64,000 nucleotides of DNA, taken from the NCBI GenBank assembly GCA_964437515.1, contig CAYTHB010000006.1, positions 7,479 to 71,478 on the forward strand. Reading direction: 5' to 3'. The first letter of the stretch is position 1, and every line of letters begins with the position of its first letter. The position numbers were made by a program, and so were the translations under genes. The stretch comes from Sterolibacterium sp964437515. GTDB taxonomy: Bacteria; Pseudomonadota; Gammaproteobacteria; Burkholderiales; Rhodocyclaceae. The notes under the pieces were generated by a model. It did no database searches, was not told the origin of the DNA, and saw only the letters and a list, made by a program, of their open reading frames with translations. Below, in pieces: positions 18,596-27,525 of this stretch.

Positions 18596-18625
18596 TATAC
18601 ATATATATACGCAAAACCGTGACAA
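18596..18625 (-). promoter_or_regulatory. Possible promoter of the giant adhesin gene
   Basis: On the minus strand TTGTCA (18625-18620) is followed after 18 bases by TGTATA (18601-18596), inside an AT-rich TATATATA tract about 150 bases before the adhesin start. The match is imperfect and other registers are possible. The rest of 18451-18745 holds no recognisable gene. Confidence 0.3.
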
Positions 18626-18745
18626 AGTACCGTTTTTCGCCATTTAGAAGCTCGGGGCTTTCTGGGCAAATATCGAACAAAATGATAGCGACAAATATTG
18701 AGCTGAAACTGTCAAAAGCTGTCGTTTCAGAATCGGGGGTGCCGA

Positions 18746-18795
18746 AAGCACCACCCCGTCCGGCTTCGCCGGCCACCCCTCCAAGGAGGGGAATT
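18746..18795 (-). repeat. Inverted terminal copy of the 47-bp repeat family (left end)
   Basis: This 50-base stretch is, with few mismatches, the reverse complement of the last unit at 19271-19319: both carry CACCACCCCGTCCGGCTTCG or its complement. The array is therefore bounded by the same sequence in opposite orientations. Each copy contains its own small palindromes (CCGGCTTCGCCGG, CCCCTCCaAGGAGGGG type). Confidence 0.75.
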
Positions 18796-18841
18796 ATCCA
18801 AAGCCGCTCGCAGAACGGGGATTATTCGAAGTCCCACACCA

Positions 18842-19319
18842 ATTCCCCTCCGTGGAGGGGTGGCTCGAAGAGCCGGGGTGGTGCTTTTATTCCCCTCCAC
18901 GGAGGAGCGACCCGAAGAGCCGGGGTGATGCCTTTATTCCCCTCCACGGAGGAGCGACCCGAAGAGCCGGGGTGATGCTTTTATTCCCCTCCACGGAGGA
19001 GCGACCCGAAGAGCCAGGGTGGTGCCTTTATTCCCCTCTACGGAGGAGCAACCCGCAGAACCGGAGTGGTGCCTTTATTCCCCTCCGTGGAGGGGTGGCT
19101 CGAAGAGCCGGGGTGGTGCCTTTATTCCCCTCTACGGAGGAGCAACCCGCAGAACCGGAGTGGTGNNNNNNNNNNNNNNNNNNNNNNNNNNNNNNNNNNN
19201 NNNNNNNNNNNNNNNNNNNNNNNNNNNNNNNNNNNNNNNNNNNNNNNNNNNNNNNNNNNNNNNNNCTTTTATTCCCCTCTACGGAGGGGTGGCCGGCGAA
19301 GCCGGACGGGGTGGTGCTT
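18842..19319 (+). repeat. 47-bp GC-rich tandem repeat array, interrupted by assembly gap
   Basis: Seven units start at 18842, 18889, 18936, 18983, 19030, 19077 and 19124, each beginning ATTCCCCTC and ending near GGGGTG(G/A)TGCTTTT. The last one is cut by the run of N, and a further diverged unit follows at 19271-19319. Units contain the palindrome CCTCCGTGGAGG or its variants. Two sub-types alternate (GGTGGCTCGAAGAGCC and GAGC(G/A)ACCCG forms). There are no unique spacers, so it is not CRISPR. Open frames across it are by-products of the 47-base period. The 18796-19365 interval holds no credible gene. Confidence 0.85.
19166..19265. other. Assembly gap (100 N) inside the tandem repeat
   Basis: Exactly 100 unknown bases lie within the 47-bp array. 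The round length suggests a scaffolding placeholder, so the true copy number is unknown. Confidence 0.95.
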
Positions 19320-19365
19320 CTATGGGTAAGCAAAGTCACTCACAGAGAGGATTCTTTGATATTAC

Positions 19366-20673
19366 TCACGGAGGCGTTGCCGCGTTTTGCCGATAGACCA
19401 GATATTTCACAAGCGGCAGGTGGTGGATGAAACGGAATAGTCCGTTTTGCTCCATCCAGAGCGCGTAAGCTACATAGTCTGGATCGCGCGATAGATGCCA
19501 TTCTTCGGTTTTGGCTCTCATGGCGTAGATGAGATTCAGCCCCAGCAGGAGCAGGCAGTGACGCAAAGCCACGTCGGGCGTGCCGCTGGCCATGAAGGGG
19601 ATGGAAATCATCCACCATGAAATGTTTTTGGCAACATAGGCGGGATGCTTGGTGTAGCGATAAGGTCCGTTGGTGATGATGCCGCGATGGGTGAGGTTGG
19701 AGAAACGCGCACCGAAAATGATGGTTGCCCAGACGTAAATGGCGGTCAGGAGCAGGATGATGCCGCCCCAGATGCCATAAAGTACCGGCATGTTCCATAG
19801 CCACGCGCCCCATTTCACATCGGTTTCATACGCCAGATATTGCCGGCCGATCAATGACCAAAAGGGTTCGTAACAGACCAGCGCCACTGCCCAGCCCAAC
19901 ATGGTGGGTTCTGACGATCGCAGATGCGTATCCGTCAGCCGCAAACTCATCAGATAGCCCATGGAGACCAGGCCGACATCGATGAAATAGAAGAAGTCGT
20001 GCAGGAAATCGAACCAGAACTGAAAACTCGTGAGCTGAGAAAAGTCGTAAGCGAGAAAGCGTGCCAGGTCATTGCACAGATAGGTGAACATCAAGGGCAA
20101 AAAGAATCCCTTGACCAGCCAGCCCAGCAGATGCTGCCCCAAAATGCTACGGTCGATGGCTTGCCAGTCCAGCGTCACCAGCTTGCCCATATTCCAGTAG
20201 CCGTCACGGGGCTGGCTTTGATGGCGGTCGATGAAGTAGATATAAGGTAGTGCCAGCAATATCCATGCGGGCAAAATCAGCCTCAGCAGGGTGTAGTAAC
20301 GATCATAAAAAGGCGCGTGATATTCAGGCAATAGCCAGTACAGAAGCCCAACAAACCCAAGGCTGCCCAGCAATCCGGCAAACTTGAGCAGGCTGCGTGA
20401 CCATGAGGGCTGAGGCGGTTCATTTGAAAAGTCCAGCCCTGTGGAAGGGCGCAAATGAACCTTGAATCCGATCAAATCCACCATGAAAATGGAGGCTGCT
20501 GTCATTCCCATGACAAACAGGGCTGAGGAAACGATACCGAAATTTTCACGCCCCAACAGAGGCTGAAACCATCGCACCAGGAATAATGCCAACAGAAATC
20601 CCGCCAATCCGGCAAGGGCAGTCACAGCATGGGTAGCGGATTCGGGTCGTTGTAGAGGATGACTTTCCTGCAT
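19366..20673 (-). CDS. ICMT/PEMT-like integral membrane methyltransferase
   Basis: The ATG at 20673 gives 435 residues; a GTG at 20736 would add 21. About eight to ten membrane segments are visible. The C-terminal part has the isoprenylcysteine-carboxyl/phospholipid methyltransferase signature: 'RGIITNGPYRYTKHPAYVAKN' over about residues 328-350, and a later 'TEEWHL' pair of acids near 388-393 that usually helps bind S-adenosylmethionine. The substrate is unknown. The N-terminal ~200 residues of extra membrane segments make it longer than simple ICMT proteins (about 200 aa). It is divergent from the SDR gene, with about 90 bases between the starts. Confidence 0.7.
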   Translation of the reverse strand: MQESHPLQRPESATHAVTALAGLAGFLLALFLVRWFQPLLGRENFGIVSSALFVMGMTAASIFMVDLIGFKVHLRPSTGLDFSNEPPQPSWSRSLLKFAGLLGSLGFVGLLYWLLPEYHAPFYDRYYTLLRLILPAWILLALPYIYFIDRHQSQPRDGYWNMGKLVTLDWQAIDRSILGQHLLGWLVKGFFLPLMFTYLCNDLARFLAYDFSQLTSFQFWFDFLHDFFYFIDVGLVSMGYLMSLRLTDTHLRSSEPTMLGWAVALVCYEPFWSLIGRQYLAYETDVKWGAWLWNMPVLYGIWGGIILLLTAIYVWATIIFGARFSNLTHRGIITNGPYRYTKHPAYVAKNISWWMISIPFMASGTPDVALRHCLLLLGLNLIYAMRAKTEEWHLSRDPDYVAYALWMEQNGLFRFIHHLPLVKYLVYRQNAATPP

Positions 20674-20712
20674 GGGAGATTGGGAGGTGTGAGGATTTAT
20701 GATGGTTCGTGT

Positions 20713-20736
20713 TAATGTTTCACGATAATGTTTCAC
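20713..20736. promoter_or_regulatory. Direct repeat between divergent methyltransferase and SDR genes
   Basis: TAATGTTTCAC occurs at 20713-20723 and again at 20726-20736, a 13-base period. It lies in the short divergent intergenic region, so it may be a regulator site acting on both genes. No known operator is recognised. Confidence 0.35.
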
Positions 20737-20765
20737 ATTAATTTACACCATTACGGAGCCTTTCC

Positions 20766-21539
20766 ATGAGCACTGCCTCTCGTTTTTCCCAGCAAACCAT
20801 CATCGTGACCGGTTCTGCTTCAGGAATCGGACGTGCTTGTGTCGTTCGTCTGGCATCAGAAGGTGGGCATGTGTTGGGCGTGGATCGCAATGAAGCCGGG
20901 CTGGCAGAAACCGTGGTGCTTGCACAGGCCGCTGCCGATCACGGCGGAAATGCGGAATCTGCGGTGGCTTCAGTCACCGATGAATCTGCTATCCGTCAGG
21001 TGATTGCCGATTTTGTGGCAACAACAGGAAAACTGGATGTTCTCGTCAATATGGCGGGCTATCTGCGGTCATCTCACACGACGGAAACCTCACTGGAGAG
21101 TTTTATCGACATTCTGCAAGTGAATCTGGTCGGCACTTTTCTGTGTTGCCGCGAGGCACTGCCCCATCTGCTGAAATCGCGCGGAAACATTGTCAATGCG
21201 GCATCGACCTCAGCGTATTACGGTCATCCTTATATGGCGGGTTACGCAGCCAGCAAGGGGGGTGTAGCGGCATTGACACATGCGCTTGCGTGGGAGTATC
21301 TCAAGCAGGGAGTACGGGTCAATGCGGTCGCACCGGGCGGCATCATGACGCCTTTGGTCGAAGGAACGGCCGCCGGATTCCCGGAGGGTGTCGATATTCC
21401 CCTGTTCGCCCACCTGACGCCACTGACCCGCTTTGGCACCCCCGAAAACGTAGCGGGCGTGGTGGCGATGCTGGCATCCGAAGATGGCGCCCACATGACC
21501 GGCGAAATCGTGCGCATCGATGGGGGCGTGCATAGCTGA
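20766..21539 (+). CDS. Short-chain dehydrogenase/reductase (SDR)
   Basis: A 257-residue classical SDR. It has the nucleotide-binding TGSASGIG motif near residues 15-22, 'VLVNMAGY' (NNAG equivalent, with Met in place of the second Asn), a catalytic serine in 'NAASTSAYYG', and YAASK with the catalytic Tyr and Lys near residues 158-162. The C-terminus 'GEIVRIDGGVHS' is typical of the FabG-like branch. GGAG (20755-20758) precedes the start. The substrate cannot be told from sequence. It stands alone between a divergent membrane methyltransferase gene and a downstream C40 peptidase gene. Confidence 0.85.
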   Translation: MSTASRFSQQTIIVTGSASGIGRACVVRLASEGGHVLGVDRNEAGLAETVVLAQAAADHGGNAESAVASVTDESAIRQVIADFVATTGKLDVLVNMAGYLRSSHTTETSLESFIDILQVNLVGTFLCCREALPHLLKSRGNIVNAASTSAYYGHPYMAGYAASKGGVAALTHALAWEYLKQGVRVNAVAPGGIMTPLVEGTAAGFPEGVDIPLFAHLTPLTRFGTPENVAGVVAMLASEDGAHMTGEIVRIDGGVHS

Positions 21540-21585
21540 GTTGAGGTGATCGAAAAAAAGGTTTTCCACGTTAAAATCATGGGTT

Positions 21586-22239
21586 ATGACATCGATGATT
21601 CATCGTATTCCGACCCACAAACGGCGCCCTCTGGTACGGCTTGTCCTGACTTTAACGACATCAGTATCGCTGGTTTTTTCGGGTTTCTGCATCCAACCCG
21701 CGTTAGCAGATCAGGTGGATCGTGACTTTCAGACGGTACGCCAACAACTGACGGGCGAATCGGCTGTCCCTACGGTGTCGATTGATTCCATCGCCACAAG
21801 CCTCAAGGTCTCAACATCGCTCTCCGAACCTGCTACCCCATCCTTGCTGGAACGCGCGAGCAATGGCATGGATACCGTGGTGAATCACGCTTTGGGCTTG
21901 CTGGGTGTCCGCTACCATCGCGGGGGGCGCACACCGGAAACGGGCTTCGATTGCAGTGGCTTTGTCACCCATGTGTATCGTAGTGTCGGCACCCTGCTCC
22001 CCCGGAGTGCGCGTGACATCAGCCATGAGGGGGATGTCATCCGCAAGGACGAACTGCAACCGGGCGATCTGGTCTTTTTCAATACCATGCGACGTGCGTT
22101 TTCCCATGTGGGGATTTATCTGGGTAATAACCAGTTCGTCCATGCCCCCGCCAGCGGTGGCAAAGTCCGTATCGACGATCTGCGTGAAAAATACTGGTGG
22201 AAGCGTTACAACGGCGCGCGGCGCGTCAGTGCGGATTGA
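21586..22239 (+). CDS. NlpC/P60 (C40) peptidoglycan endopeptidase
   Basis: A 217-residue exported protein. Residues 1-41 are a long signal peptide ending near 'PALADQ'. The catalytic domain covers about residues 95-215. Cys123 lies in 'GFDCSGFV', His174 in 'FSHVGIYLG' and the third polar residue His186 in 'FVHAP', the full C40 triad. These enzymes cut D-glutamyl-diaminopimelate or similar stem-peptide bonds during wall remodelling. Three tandem GGATTGAA units lie at 22233-22256, the first of which contains the stop codon. No clear Shine-Dalgarno sequence is seen. Confidence 0.88.
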   Translation: MTSMIHRIPTHKRRPLVRLVLTLTTSVSLVFSGFCIQPALADQVDRDFQTVRQQLTGESAVPTVSIDSIATSLKVSTSLSEPATPSLLERASNGMDTVVNHALGLLGVRYHRGGRTPETGFDCSGFVTHVYRSVGTLLPRSARDISHEGDVIRKDELQPGDLVFFNTMRRAFSHVGIYLGNNQFVHAPASGGKVRIDDLREKYWWKRYNGARRVSAD

Positions 22240-22326
22240 AGGATTGAAGGATTGAACCGCGCGCGTACCTAAAAACCTGTTGAAAGACAGGATTCAGCCA
22301 TCCGTCTGCCTGAAAACCCATCTGTA

Positions 22327-23292
22327 TCAAACAACATGATCCGGTGCCAGGGTACAGGGACTTGTCGTATCCGCCAGTTCGATCTGCAAGGTGACATGAT
22401 GAATGCCGAAGCGATGCTCGATCTCATGTGCCACTTGATGCAGGAAAGCATCCCCTGGATGACCGGAAGGACAGAGCAGATGGGCAGTCAGCGCATTCTC
22501 TGTCGTACTCATCGCCCAGATGTGCACATCATGCACCTCGGTCACGCCGGGCTGTTCTGCAAGAAAACGGCGTACCGTCGATAGTTCGATGTCGGCAGGA
22601 ACGGCTTGCAAAGCCAGACGCACGGCATCACGCAACAAGGCCCAGGTGCCCCAGGTAATCACCACCACCAGCAACAAAGTCACCATGGGGTCGAGCCAGA
22701 GCCAGCCTGTATATATCACCAGACCGCCCACCACGACGACCGCAAGCGAAACGAGGGCATCCGCCAGCATGTGCAGATAAGCCCCCTTGATGTTGATATC
22801 GCTCTTGCTGCCCGACATGAACAACCATGCCGTCAAACCGTTGATGACCACGCCGCAGGCGGCAACCCACATCACCGTTGAACCAATGACCGTCTGGGGG
22901 CTATTGATACGCTCGATAGCCTCCCATGCCAGACCACCCGTCACCAGCAATAACAGAATCGCATTGGCCAGTGCCGCCAGAATTGATGAACCTCGCAATC
23001 CATAGGTGTAACGCGCATCCGGTGCACGCCGAGCCAACACACTGCCGCCCCACGCCAGCACCAAACTCAACACATCGCCGAGGTTATGCGTTGCATCTGC
23101 CATGAGCGCCAGCGAATGCGCGCTCATGCCATAACCATACTCGATCACTACAAACAGGCTGTTGAGCAGGATGCCAATGAAGAACGCCCGCCCCTGCCCT
23201 ACCGCAGCGGGGATGTGATGGTGGGCGTGGTTATGATGGCTGTGGTCGGAACCGTGTTGATGGCGACAAGCCTTCGATGAATCAGACGGCAT
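22327..23292 (-). CDS. Cation diffusion facilitator (Zn2+/H+ antiporter type)
   Basis: A 321-residue protein starting at 23292, inside the last codons of thrC (11-base overlap), so translation is probably coupled. The N-terminus is a histidine-rich metal-handling loop (HQHGSDHSHHNHAHHH, about residues 12-27). Six membrane helices follow. The metal-site motifs are ATHNLGD in helix 2 and HMLAD in helix 5, an H-D pair typical of zinc-preferring CDF proteins. The C-terminal ~85 residues are the cytoplasmic ferredoxin-like dimer domain ('VTEVHDVHIWAMS'). It probably exports zinc from the cytoplasm. Confidence 0.87.
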   Translation of the reverse strand: MPSDSSKACRHQHGSDHSHHNHAHHHIPAAVGQGRAFFIGILLNSLFVVIEYGYGMSAHSLALMADATHNLGDVLSLVLAWGGSVLARRAPDARYTYGLRGSSILAALANAILLLLVTGGLAWEAIERINSPQTVIGSTVMWVAACGVVINGLTAWLFMSGSKSDINIKGAYLHMLADALVSLAVVVVGGLVIYTGWLWLDPMVTLLLVVVITWGTWALLRDAVRLALQAVPADIELSTVRRFLAEQPGVTEVHDVHIWAMSTTENALTAHLLCPSGHPGDAFLHQVAHEIEHRFGIHHVTLQIELADTTSPCTLAPDHVV

Positions 23293-24721
23293 GTTGCGCA
23301 ACGTAATCCTTGATTGCCGCTGCGCTGGCTTCCATGACCTCAAAACGTTGTGGCAATGCCTCGATACCCTGCATGGCAACAGGACGTTCCGGCTCGCGCC
23401 CCAAGGCCTCCTGGATCGTGTCGGCAAACTTGCACGGCTGAGCGGTTTCGAGACACACCAGCGGCACGCCGGCCTCACGGTGCTCTAATGCCACCTTGAG
23501 ACCATCGGCGGTATGGGTGTCAATCATGACCGCATATTTTTGCTGCGCCATGCGGATGGTCGCCAGCCGGTCAGCATGGCTGCTGCTGCCCGAGACAAAG
23601 CCGAATTCGGCCAGACGAGCGAAATACGCTGTGCCGCCCAGATCAAAAGCCCCGCCACCATCGACCTTGCCCCACAGTTCGCGCACCGTGGCGGCATCGC
23701 GTCCCACCAGATCAAAGACAAAACGCTCGAAGTTGGATGCCTTGGAAATGTCCATCGACGGGCTGCTGGTGTGATAGGTCTGCGCCGTCGCCCGCGGACG
23801 GTAGGCGCCGGTGCGGAAGAATTCGTCGAGCACGTCGTTTTCGTTGGTGGCCAGGATCAGCTTGCGGATCGGCAAGCCCATCATGCGGGCGATGTGCCCC
23901 GCGCAGATGTTGCCAAAGTTGCCGGAAGGCACGCTGAAGCTGACTTCTTCAGCGTTCGATTGAGTCGCAGCAAAATAGCCTTTGAAGTAATACACGACCT
24001 GTGCGGCCACGCGCGCCCAGTTGATCGAATTGACCGTACCAATCTTGTATTTTTCCTTGTAGGCGTGGTCGTTGCTGACCGCCTTGACCATATCCTGACA
24101 ATCGTCGAACACGCCCTTGACGGCAATGTTGTGGATATTCGGGTCTTGCAGGGAAAACATCTGCGCCGTCTGAAAGCGGCTCATCTTGCCGTGCGGCGAG
24201 AGCATGAACACGCGAATGCCGCGCTTGCCACGCATGGCATATTCGGCGGAAGAACCGGTGTCACCCGAAGTCGCGCCCAGGATATTGAGCTCCGCGCCGG
24301 TCTTGCCCAGTGCGTACTCAAACAAGTTGCCGAGCAGCTGCATCGCCATATCCTTGAACGCCAGCGTCGGGCCGTTGGAGAGTTCAAGGATATGCAGTCC
24401 CGGTTCCAGCGTGCGCAAGGGTGTGATGTCTTGCGCCACCGCCGGATTCTCGCCGGGGCGGGTATTGCAATACACGGCGGGCGTGTAGGTGCGGCTCACC
24501 AGTGCCTTGAGATCGGCAGCAGGAATGTCGTCGATGAATTTACTCAGCACCTGAAAAGCCAGCTCGGCATACGACAGACTGCGCCATGCGGCGAGTTCTT
24601 CACGGGTCACACGCGGATAGGTTTCCGGCAGATACAGACCGCCATCGGGTGCCAGACCGGCGAGCAGAATTTCGGTGAAGGATTTGCTAGGTGAGTTGCC
24701 GCGAGTGCTGAGGTAGCGCAT
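23282..24721 (-). CDS. thrC: Threonine synthase
   Basis: A 479-residue PLP enzyme converting O-phosphohomoserine to threonine, the last step of the pathway. It starts 'MRYLSTRG' as in the Pseudomonas/Betaproteobacterial type. The PLP lysine is Lys123 in 'LAFKDMAMQ', and the phosphate-binding loop 'GATSGDTGSSAEYA' lies near residues 150-163. The length is normal for this class. It follows hom with a 21-base gap and overlaps the start of the downstream CDF gene. Confidence 0.95.
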   Translation of the reverse strand: MRYLSTRGNSPSKSFTEILLAGLAPDGGLYLPETYPRVTREELAAWRSLSYAELAFQVLSKFIDDIPAADLKALVSRTYTPAVYCNTRPGENPAVAQDITPLRTLEPGLHILELSNGPTLAFKDMAMQLLGNLFEYALGKTGAELNILGATSGDTGSSAEYAMRGKRGIRVFMLSPHGKMSRFQTAQMFSLQDPNIHNIAVKGVFDDCQDMVKAVSNDHAYKEKYKIGTVNSINWARVAAQVVYYFKGYFAATQSNAEEVSFSVPSGNFGNICAGHIARMMGLPIRKLILATNENDVLDEFFRTGAYRPRATAQTYHTSSPSMDISKASNFERFVFDLVGRDAATVRELWGKVDGGGAFDLGGTAYFARLAEFGFVSGSSSHADRLATIRMAQQKYAVMIDTHTADGLKVALEHREAGVPLVCLETAQPCKFADTIQEALGREPERPVAMQGIEALPQRFEVMEASAAAIKDYVAQHAV

Positions 24722-24742
24722 GAATTCTTCCGGTTTCTGGCT

Positions 24743-26068
24743 TTATTTGTCGAGTTCTTCCAGACGCAAACGTACCGTCTTGCGTTTGACGACGGGCAGT
24801 GCGTCGATTTTTTTCATCGCAGTGTCAATGTTCTTTTCCTGCGTTTGATGCGTGAGCAGAATCAGATCCGCCTGGGTCTGCCCTTCGCCCGGCTCACGCT
24901 GGATGACGGCTTCGATGGAAATTTGCTGATCGGCGAGAATGCGCGTGATATCCGCCAGCACACCCGGCTGATCGGATACCGCCAGGCGCAGGTAGTAACG
25001 CGTCTCCACTTCCGCCAGCGGCAGGATCGGCGTGTCCTGCATGGCGTTCGGCTGAAACGCCAGATGCGGTACGCGATGTTCCGGGTCGGCGGTCTGCATA
25101 CGCGTCACATCGACCAGATCGGCAATCACCGCCGAAGCAGTCGGCTCTGCTCCCGCGCCCTTGCCGTAATACAGCGTCGCCCCCACCGCATCGCCCTGTA
25201 CCAGCACGGCATTCATCGCGCCTTCGACATTGGCAATCAGGCGTTTGGCGGGGATCAGAGTCGGATGCACGCGCAGTTCGATGCCGTCTGCCTTGCGCTT
25301 GGTGATGCCCAGCAGCTTGATGCGATAACCCAACTGCTCGGCATATTTAATGTCTTCGGCTTCCAGTTGGCTAATGCCTTCGATGTGTGCGCGGTCGAAC
25401 TGCATCGGAATACCGAAAGCAATCGCCGCCATGATGGTCAGCTTGTGTGCGGCATCCACCCCTTCGACGTCGAAAGTCGGATCGGCTTCGGCATAACCCA
25501 GCCGCTGCGCTTCCTTGAGCACCTCGGCAAAGGGCAAACCCTTGTCGCGCATTTCGGAAAGAATGAAATTGGTCGTGCCATTGATGATGCCGGCAATCCA
25601 CTGGATGCGATTGGCTGTCAGCCCTTCGCGCAGTGCCTTGATGATGGGGATGCCACCCGCCACCGCCGCCTCGAAGCCGATCATCACGCCCTTCGCCCGC
25701 GCCGCCGCAAAAATCTCGTTGCCATGCTTGGCAAGCAGCGCCTTGTTGGCGGTGACCACATGCTTGCCGTTTTCGATGGCTTTGAGCACCAACTCCTTGG
25801 CAATGCCCGTGCCACCGATCAACTCCACCACGACATCAATCGTCGGATCAGTCACCACGCTAAAGGCATCGTCGGTCAGACGCACTGCGCCTGTACTTGC
25901 ACCTTGCGTCACCTGACGTGCCAGTTCAAGATTTTTGTCAGCCACCGCACTAATCTGGATCGGGCGACCGGCGCGTCGCGTGATCTCGTTTGCATTGCGT
26001 GACAGCACCGTATAAGTGCCGCCACCGACCGTGCCGATACCAAGGAGTCCTACGTTGATGGGTTTCAT
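24743..26068 (-). CDS. hom: Homoserine dehydrogenase
   Basis: A 441-residue monofunctional enzyme reducing aspartate semialdehyde to homoserine. The N-terminal Rossmann motif is 'VGLLGIGTVGGG' (residues 7-18). The catalytic domain includes 'GIINGTTNFIL' and 'EADPTFDVEGVDAAHKL'. A C-terminal ACT domain (from about 350, 'RLAVSDQPGVLADITRIL') is expected to mediate threonine feedback. It lies between alaA and thrC on the same strand, a common Betaproteobacterial arrangement. Confidence 0.95.
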   Translation of the reverse strand: MKPINVGLLGIGTVGGGTYTVLSRNANEITRRAGRPIQISAVADKNLELARQVTQGASTGAVRLTDDAFSVVTDPTIDVVVELIGGTGIAKELVLKAIENGKHVVTANKALLAKHGNEIFAAARAKGVMIGFEAAVAGGIPIIKALREGLTANRIQWIAGIINGTTNFILSEMRDKGLPFAEVLKEAQRLGYAEADPTFDVEGVDAAHKLTIMAAIAFGIPMQFDRAHIEGISQLEAEDIKYAEQLGYRIKLLGITKRKADGIELRVHPTLIPAKRLIANVEGAMNAVLVQGDAVGATLYYGKGAGAEPTASAVIADLVDVTRMQTADPEHRVPHLAFQPNAMQDTPILPLAEVETRYYLRLAVSDQPGVLADITRILADQQISIEAVIQREPGEGQTQADLILLTHQTQEKNIDTAMKKIDALPVVKRKTVRLRLEELDK

Positions 26069-26145
26069 GATTGTTCAGTGAAAAATAAGAAAAATAAGCG
26101 GAGCAACTAACGCTGTTTGCTACGCGACCACACAGCCCCTAAAAC

Positions 26146-27372
26146 TCAGGTGCCATGCCGCTTGCGATACGCCTCAAGGAAACGCGCAACCCGGGTCAGA
26201 GCCTCAGTCAGGTCATCGGTATTGGGCAGGAAGACCACGCGGAAATGATCAGGCGTCGGCCAGTTGAAACCACTGCCCTGCACCAGCAGAACGCGTTCCT
26301 GCTCGAGCAGTTCGAGAATGAAACGCTGATCGTCATTGATCGGGTACATCTGCGGATCGAGACGCGGGAACAGATACATCGCCGCCTGCGGCTTGACGCA
26401 GCTCACCCCCGGCATGTCGTTGAGCATGCTCCACGCCAGATCACGCTGGCGGCACAGCCGTCCCGTGGGGGCGACCAGATCATTGATACTCTGATAACCA
26501 CCCAATGCCGTCTGGATACCGAACTGTGCCGGTACATTGGCGCACAGACGCATCGAAGCCAGCATGTTCAAGCCTTCGATGTAATCCTGCGCGTGGCGTT
26601 TCTCACCCGAGACCACCAGCCAGCCCGCACGAAAACCTGCTGCGCGATAGTTTTTCGACAGGCCATTGAAGGTGATGCACAGCACATCCTCGGCCAGCGA
26701 GGCGATGGAAGTGTGGCTCGCACCGTCGTAGAGCACCTTGTCATAAATCTCATCGGCATAAATAATGAGCTGATGCTGGCGCGCGATCTCGACGATTTCT
26801 TTGAGCAGCTCAACCGGATACAAGGCACCGGTCGGGTTATTTGGATTGATGAGCACGATGGCGCGGGTATTTGAGCTGATCTTGCTGCGGATGTCGTTCA
26901 AATCCGGCAACCAGCCCGCCCCTTCGTCACACACATAATGCCGCGCCTTGCCGCCGGAAAGGCTCACTGCCGCCGTCCACAGCGGATAATCGGGCATTGG
27001 CACCAAGACCTCATCACCGGCATCGAGCAAGGCATTCATCGCCATCACGATCAGCTCGGACACGCCATTGCCGATAAAAATATCATCCACCTTCACGCCG
27101 GGAATTTTCTTTTCCTGCGTGTAGTGCATGATCGCCTTGCGCGCGGCGAACAGGCCTTTGGAATCGCTATAGCCCGAGGCTTCCGGCAGATTCAGGATCA
27201 CATCCTGAATGATCTCTTCCGGCGCAATAAAGCCAAAAGGCGCGGGATTGCCGATGTTCAGCTTGATGACGCGATGCCCCTCCTCCTCCATCTGCCGCGC
27301 ACGCGCCAGCACCGGCCCTCGAATGTCGTAACAGACATTGGCCAACTTGGCAGATTTCATCACGGGTTGCAT
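26146..27372 (-). CDS. alaA: Alanine/glutamate-pyruvate aminotransferase, AlaA type
   Basis: The start at 27372 gives 408 residues, close to E. coli AlaA, and has AAGG upstream; a longer frame to 27477 crosses the promoter region. The protein aligns by eye with AlaA: 'ANVCYDIRGPVL' near the N-terminus, then 'KLNIGNPAPFGF'. The PLP lysine is Lys240 in 'GLSKNYR', with 'NPNNPTGA' near 176-183 and 'YADEIYD' near 205-211. It makes alanine from pyruvate and glutamate. It is the first gene of the alaA-hom-thrC group (77 bases before hom). Confidence 0.92.
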   Translation of the reverse strand: MQPVMKSAKLANVCYDIRGPVLARARQMEEEGHRVIKLNIGNPAPFGFIAPEEIIQDVILNLPEASGYSDSKGLFAARKAIMHYTQEKKIPGVKVDDIFIGNGVSELIVMAMNALLDAGDEVLVPMPDYPLWTAAVSLSGGKARHYVCDEGAGWLPDLNDIRSKISSNTRAIVLINPNNPTGALYPVELLKEIVEIARQHQLIIYADEIYDKVLYDGASHTSIASLAEDVLCITFNGLSKNYRAAGFRAGWLVVSGEKRHAQDYIEGLNMLASMRLCANVPAQFGIQTALGGYQSINDLVAPTGRLCRQRDLAWSMLNDMPGVSCVKPQAAMYLFPRLDPQMYPINDDQRFILELLEQERVLLVQGSGFNWPTPDHFRVVFLPNTDDLTEALTRVARFLEAYRKRHGT

Positions 27373-27444
27373 CGCACGAACCATCCTTCCTGAAAAGCAC
27401 GCCAACCCGCTGATCCCGACAGGGTCAAGCGAGCAGGCAAAGGG

Positions 27445-27477
27445 TATAATTTTACCGAACCTCATCGTATGCCGCAA
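27445..27477. promoter_or_regulatory. Divergent promoter region, alaA / Mth938-arn
   Basis: On the plus strand TATAAT (27445-27450) is a perfect -10 with no good -35. On the minus strand TAAAAT (27454-27449) lies 17 bases after TTGCGG (27477-27472). The two -10 elements overlap, so the two directions may compete for polymerase. No PmrA-type box is recognised. Confidence 0.4.
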
Positions 27478-27525
27478 ACCTTAGCCTTGCACTGTGCGGC
27501 TTTTTCCCCAGATCTCTTTTATCCG

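Noticed and set aside
18842..19319. Possible CRISPR array
   Set aside because: The 47-bp units are contiguous with no unique spacers, and no cas gene is nearby.
18568..19430. Open frames across the 47-bp repeats
   Set aside because: They repeat the same 47-base period in shifting frames and cross the run of N; no credible protein.
22233..22256. Three tandem GGATTGAA units at the end of the C40 gene, a possible phase-variation site
   Set aside because: The stop codon is in the first unit, so changes in copy number would not alter the protein.
23513..24694. 393-codon open frame antisense to thrC
   Set aside because: It lies fully within thrC on the opposite strand, with no start signal and no recognisable domain.
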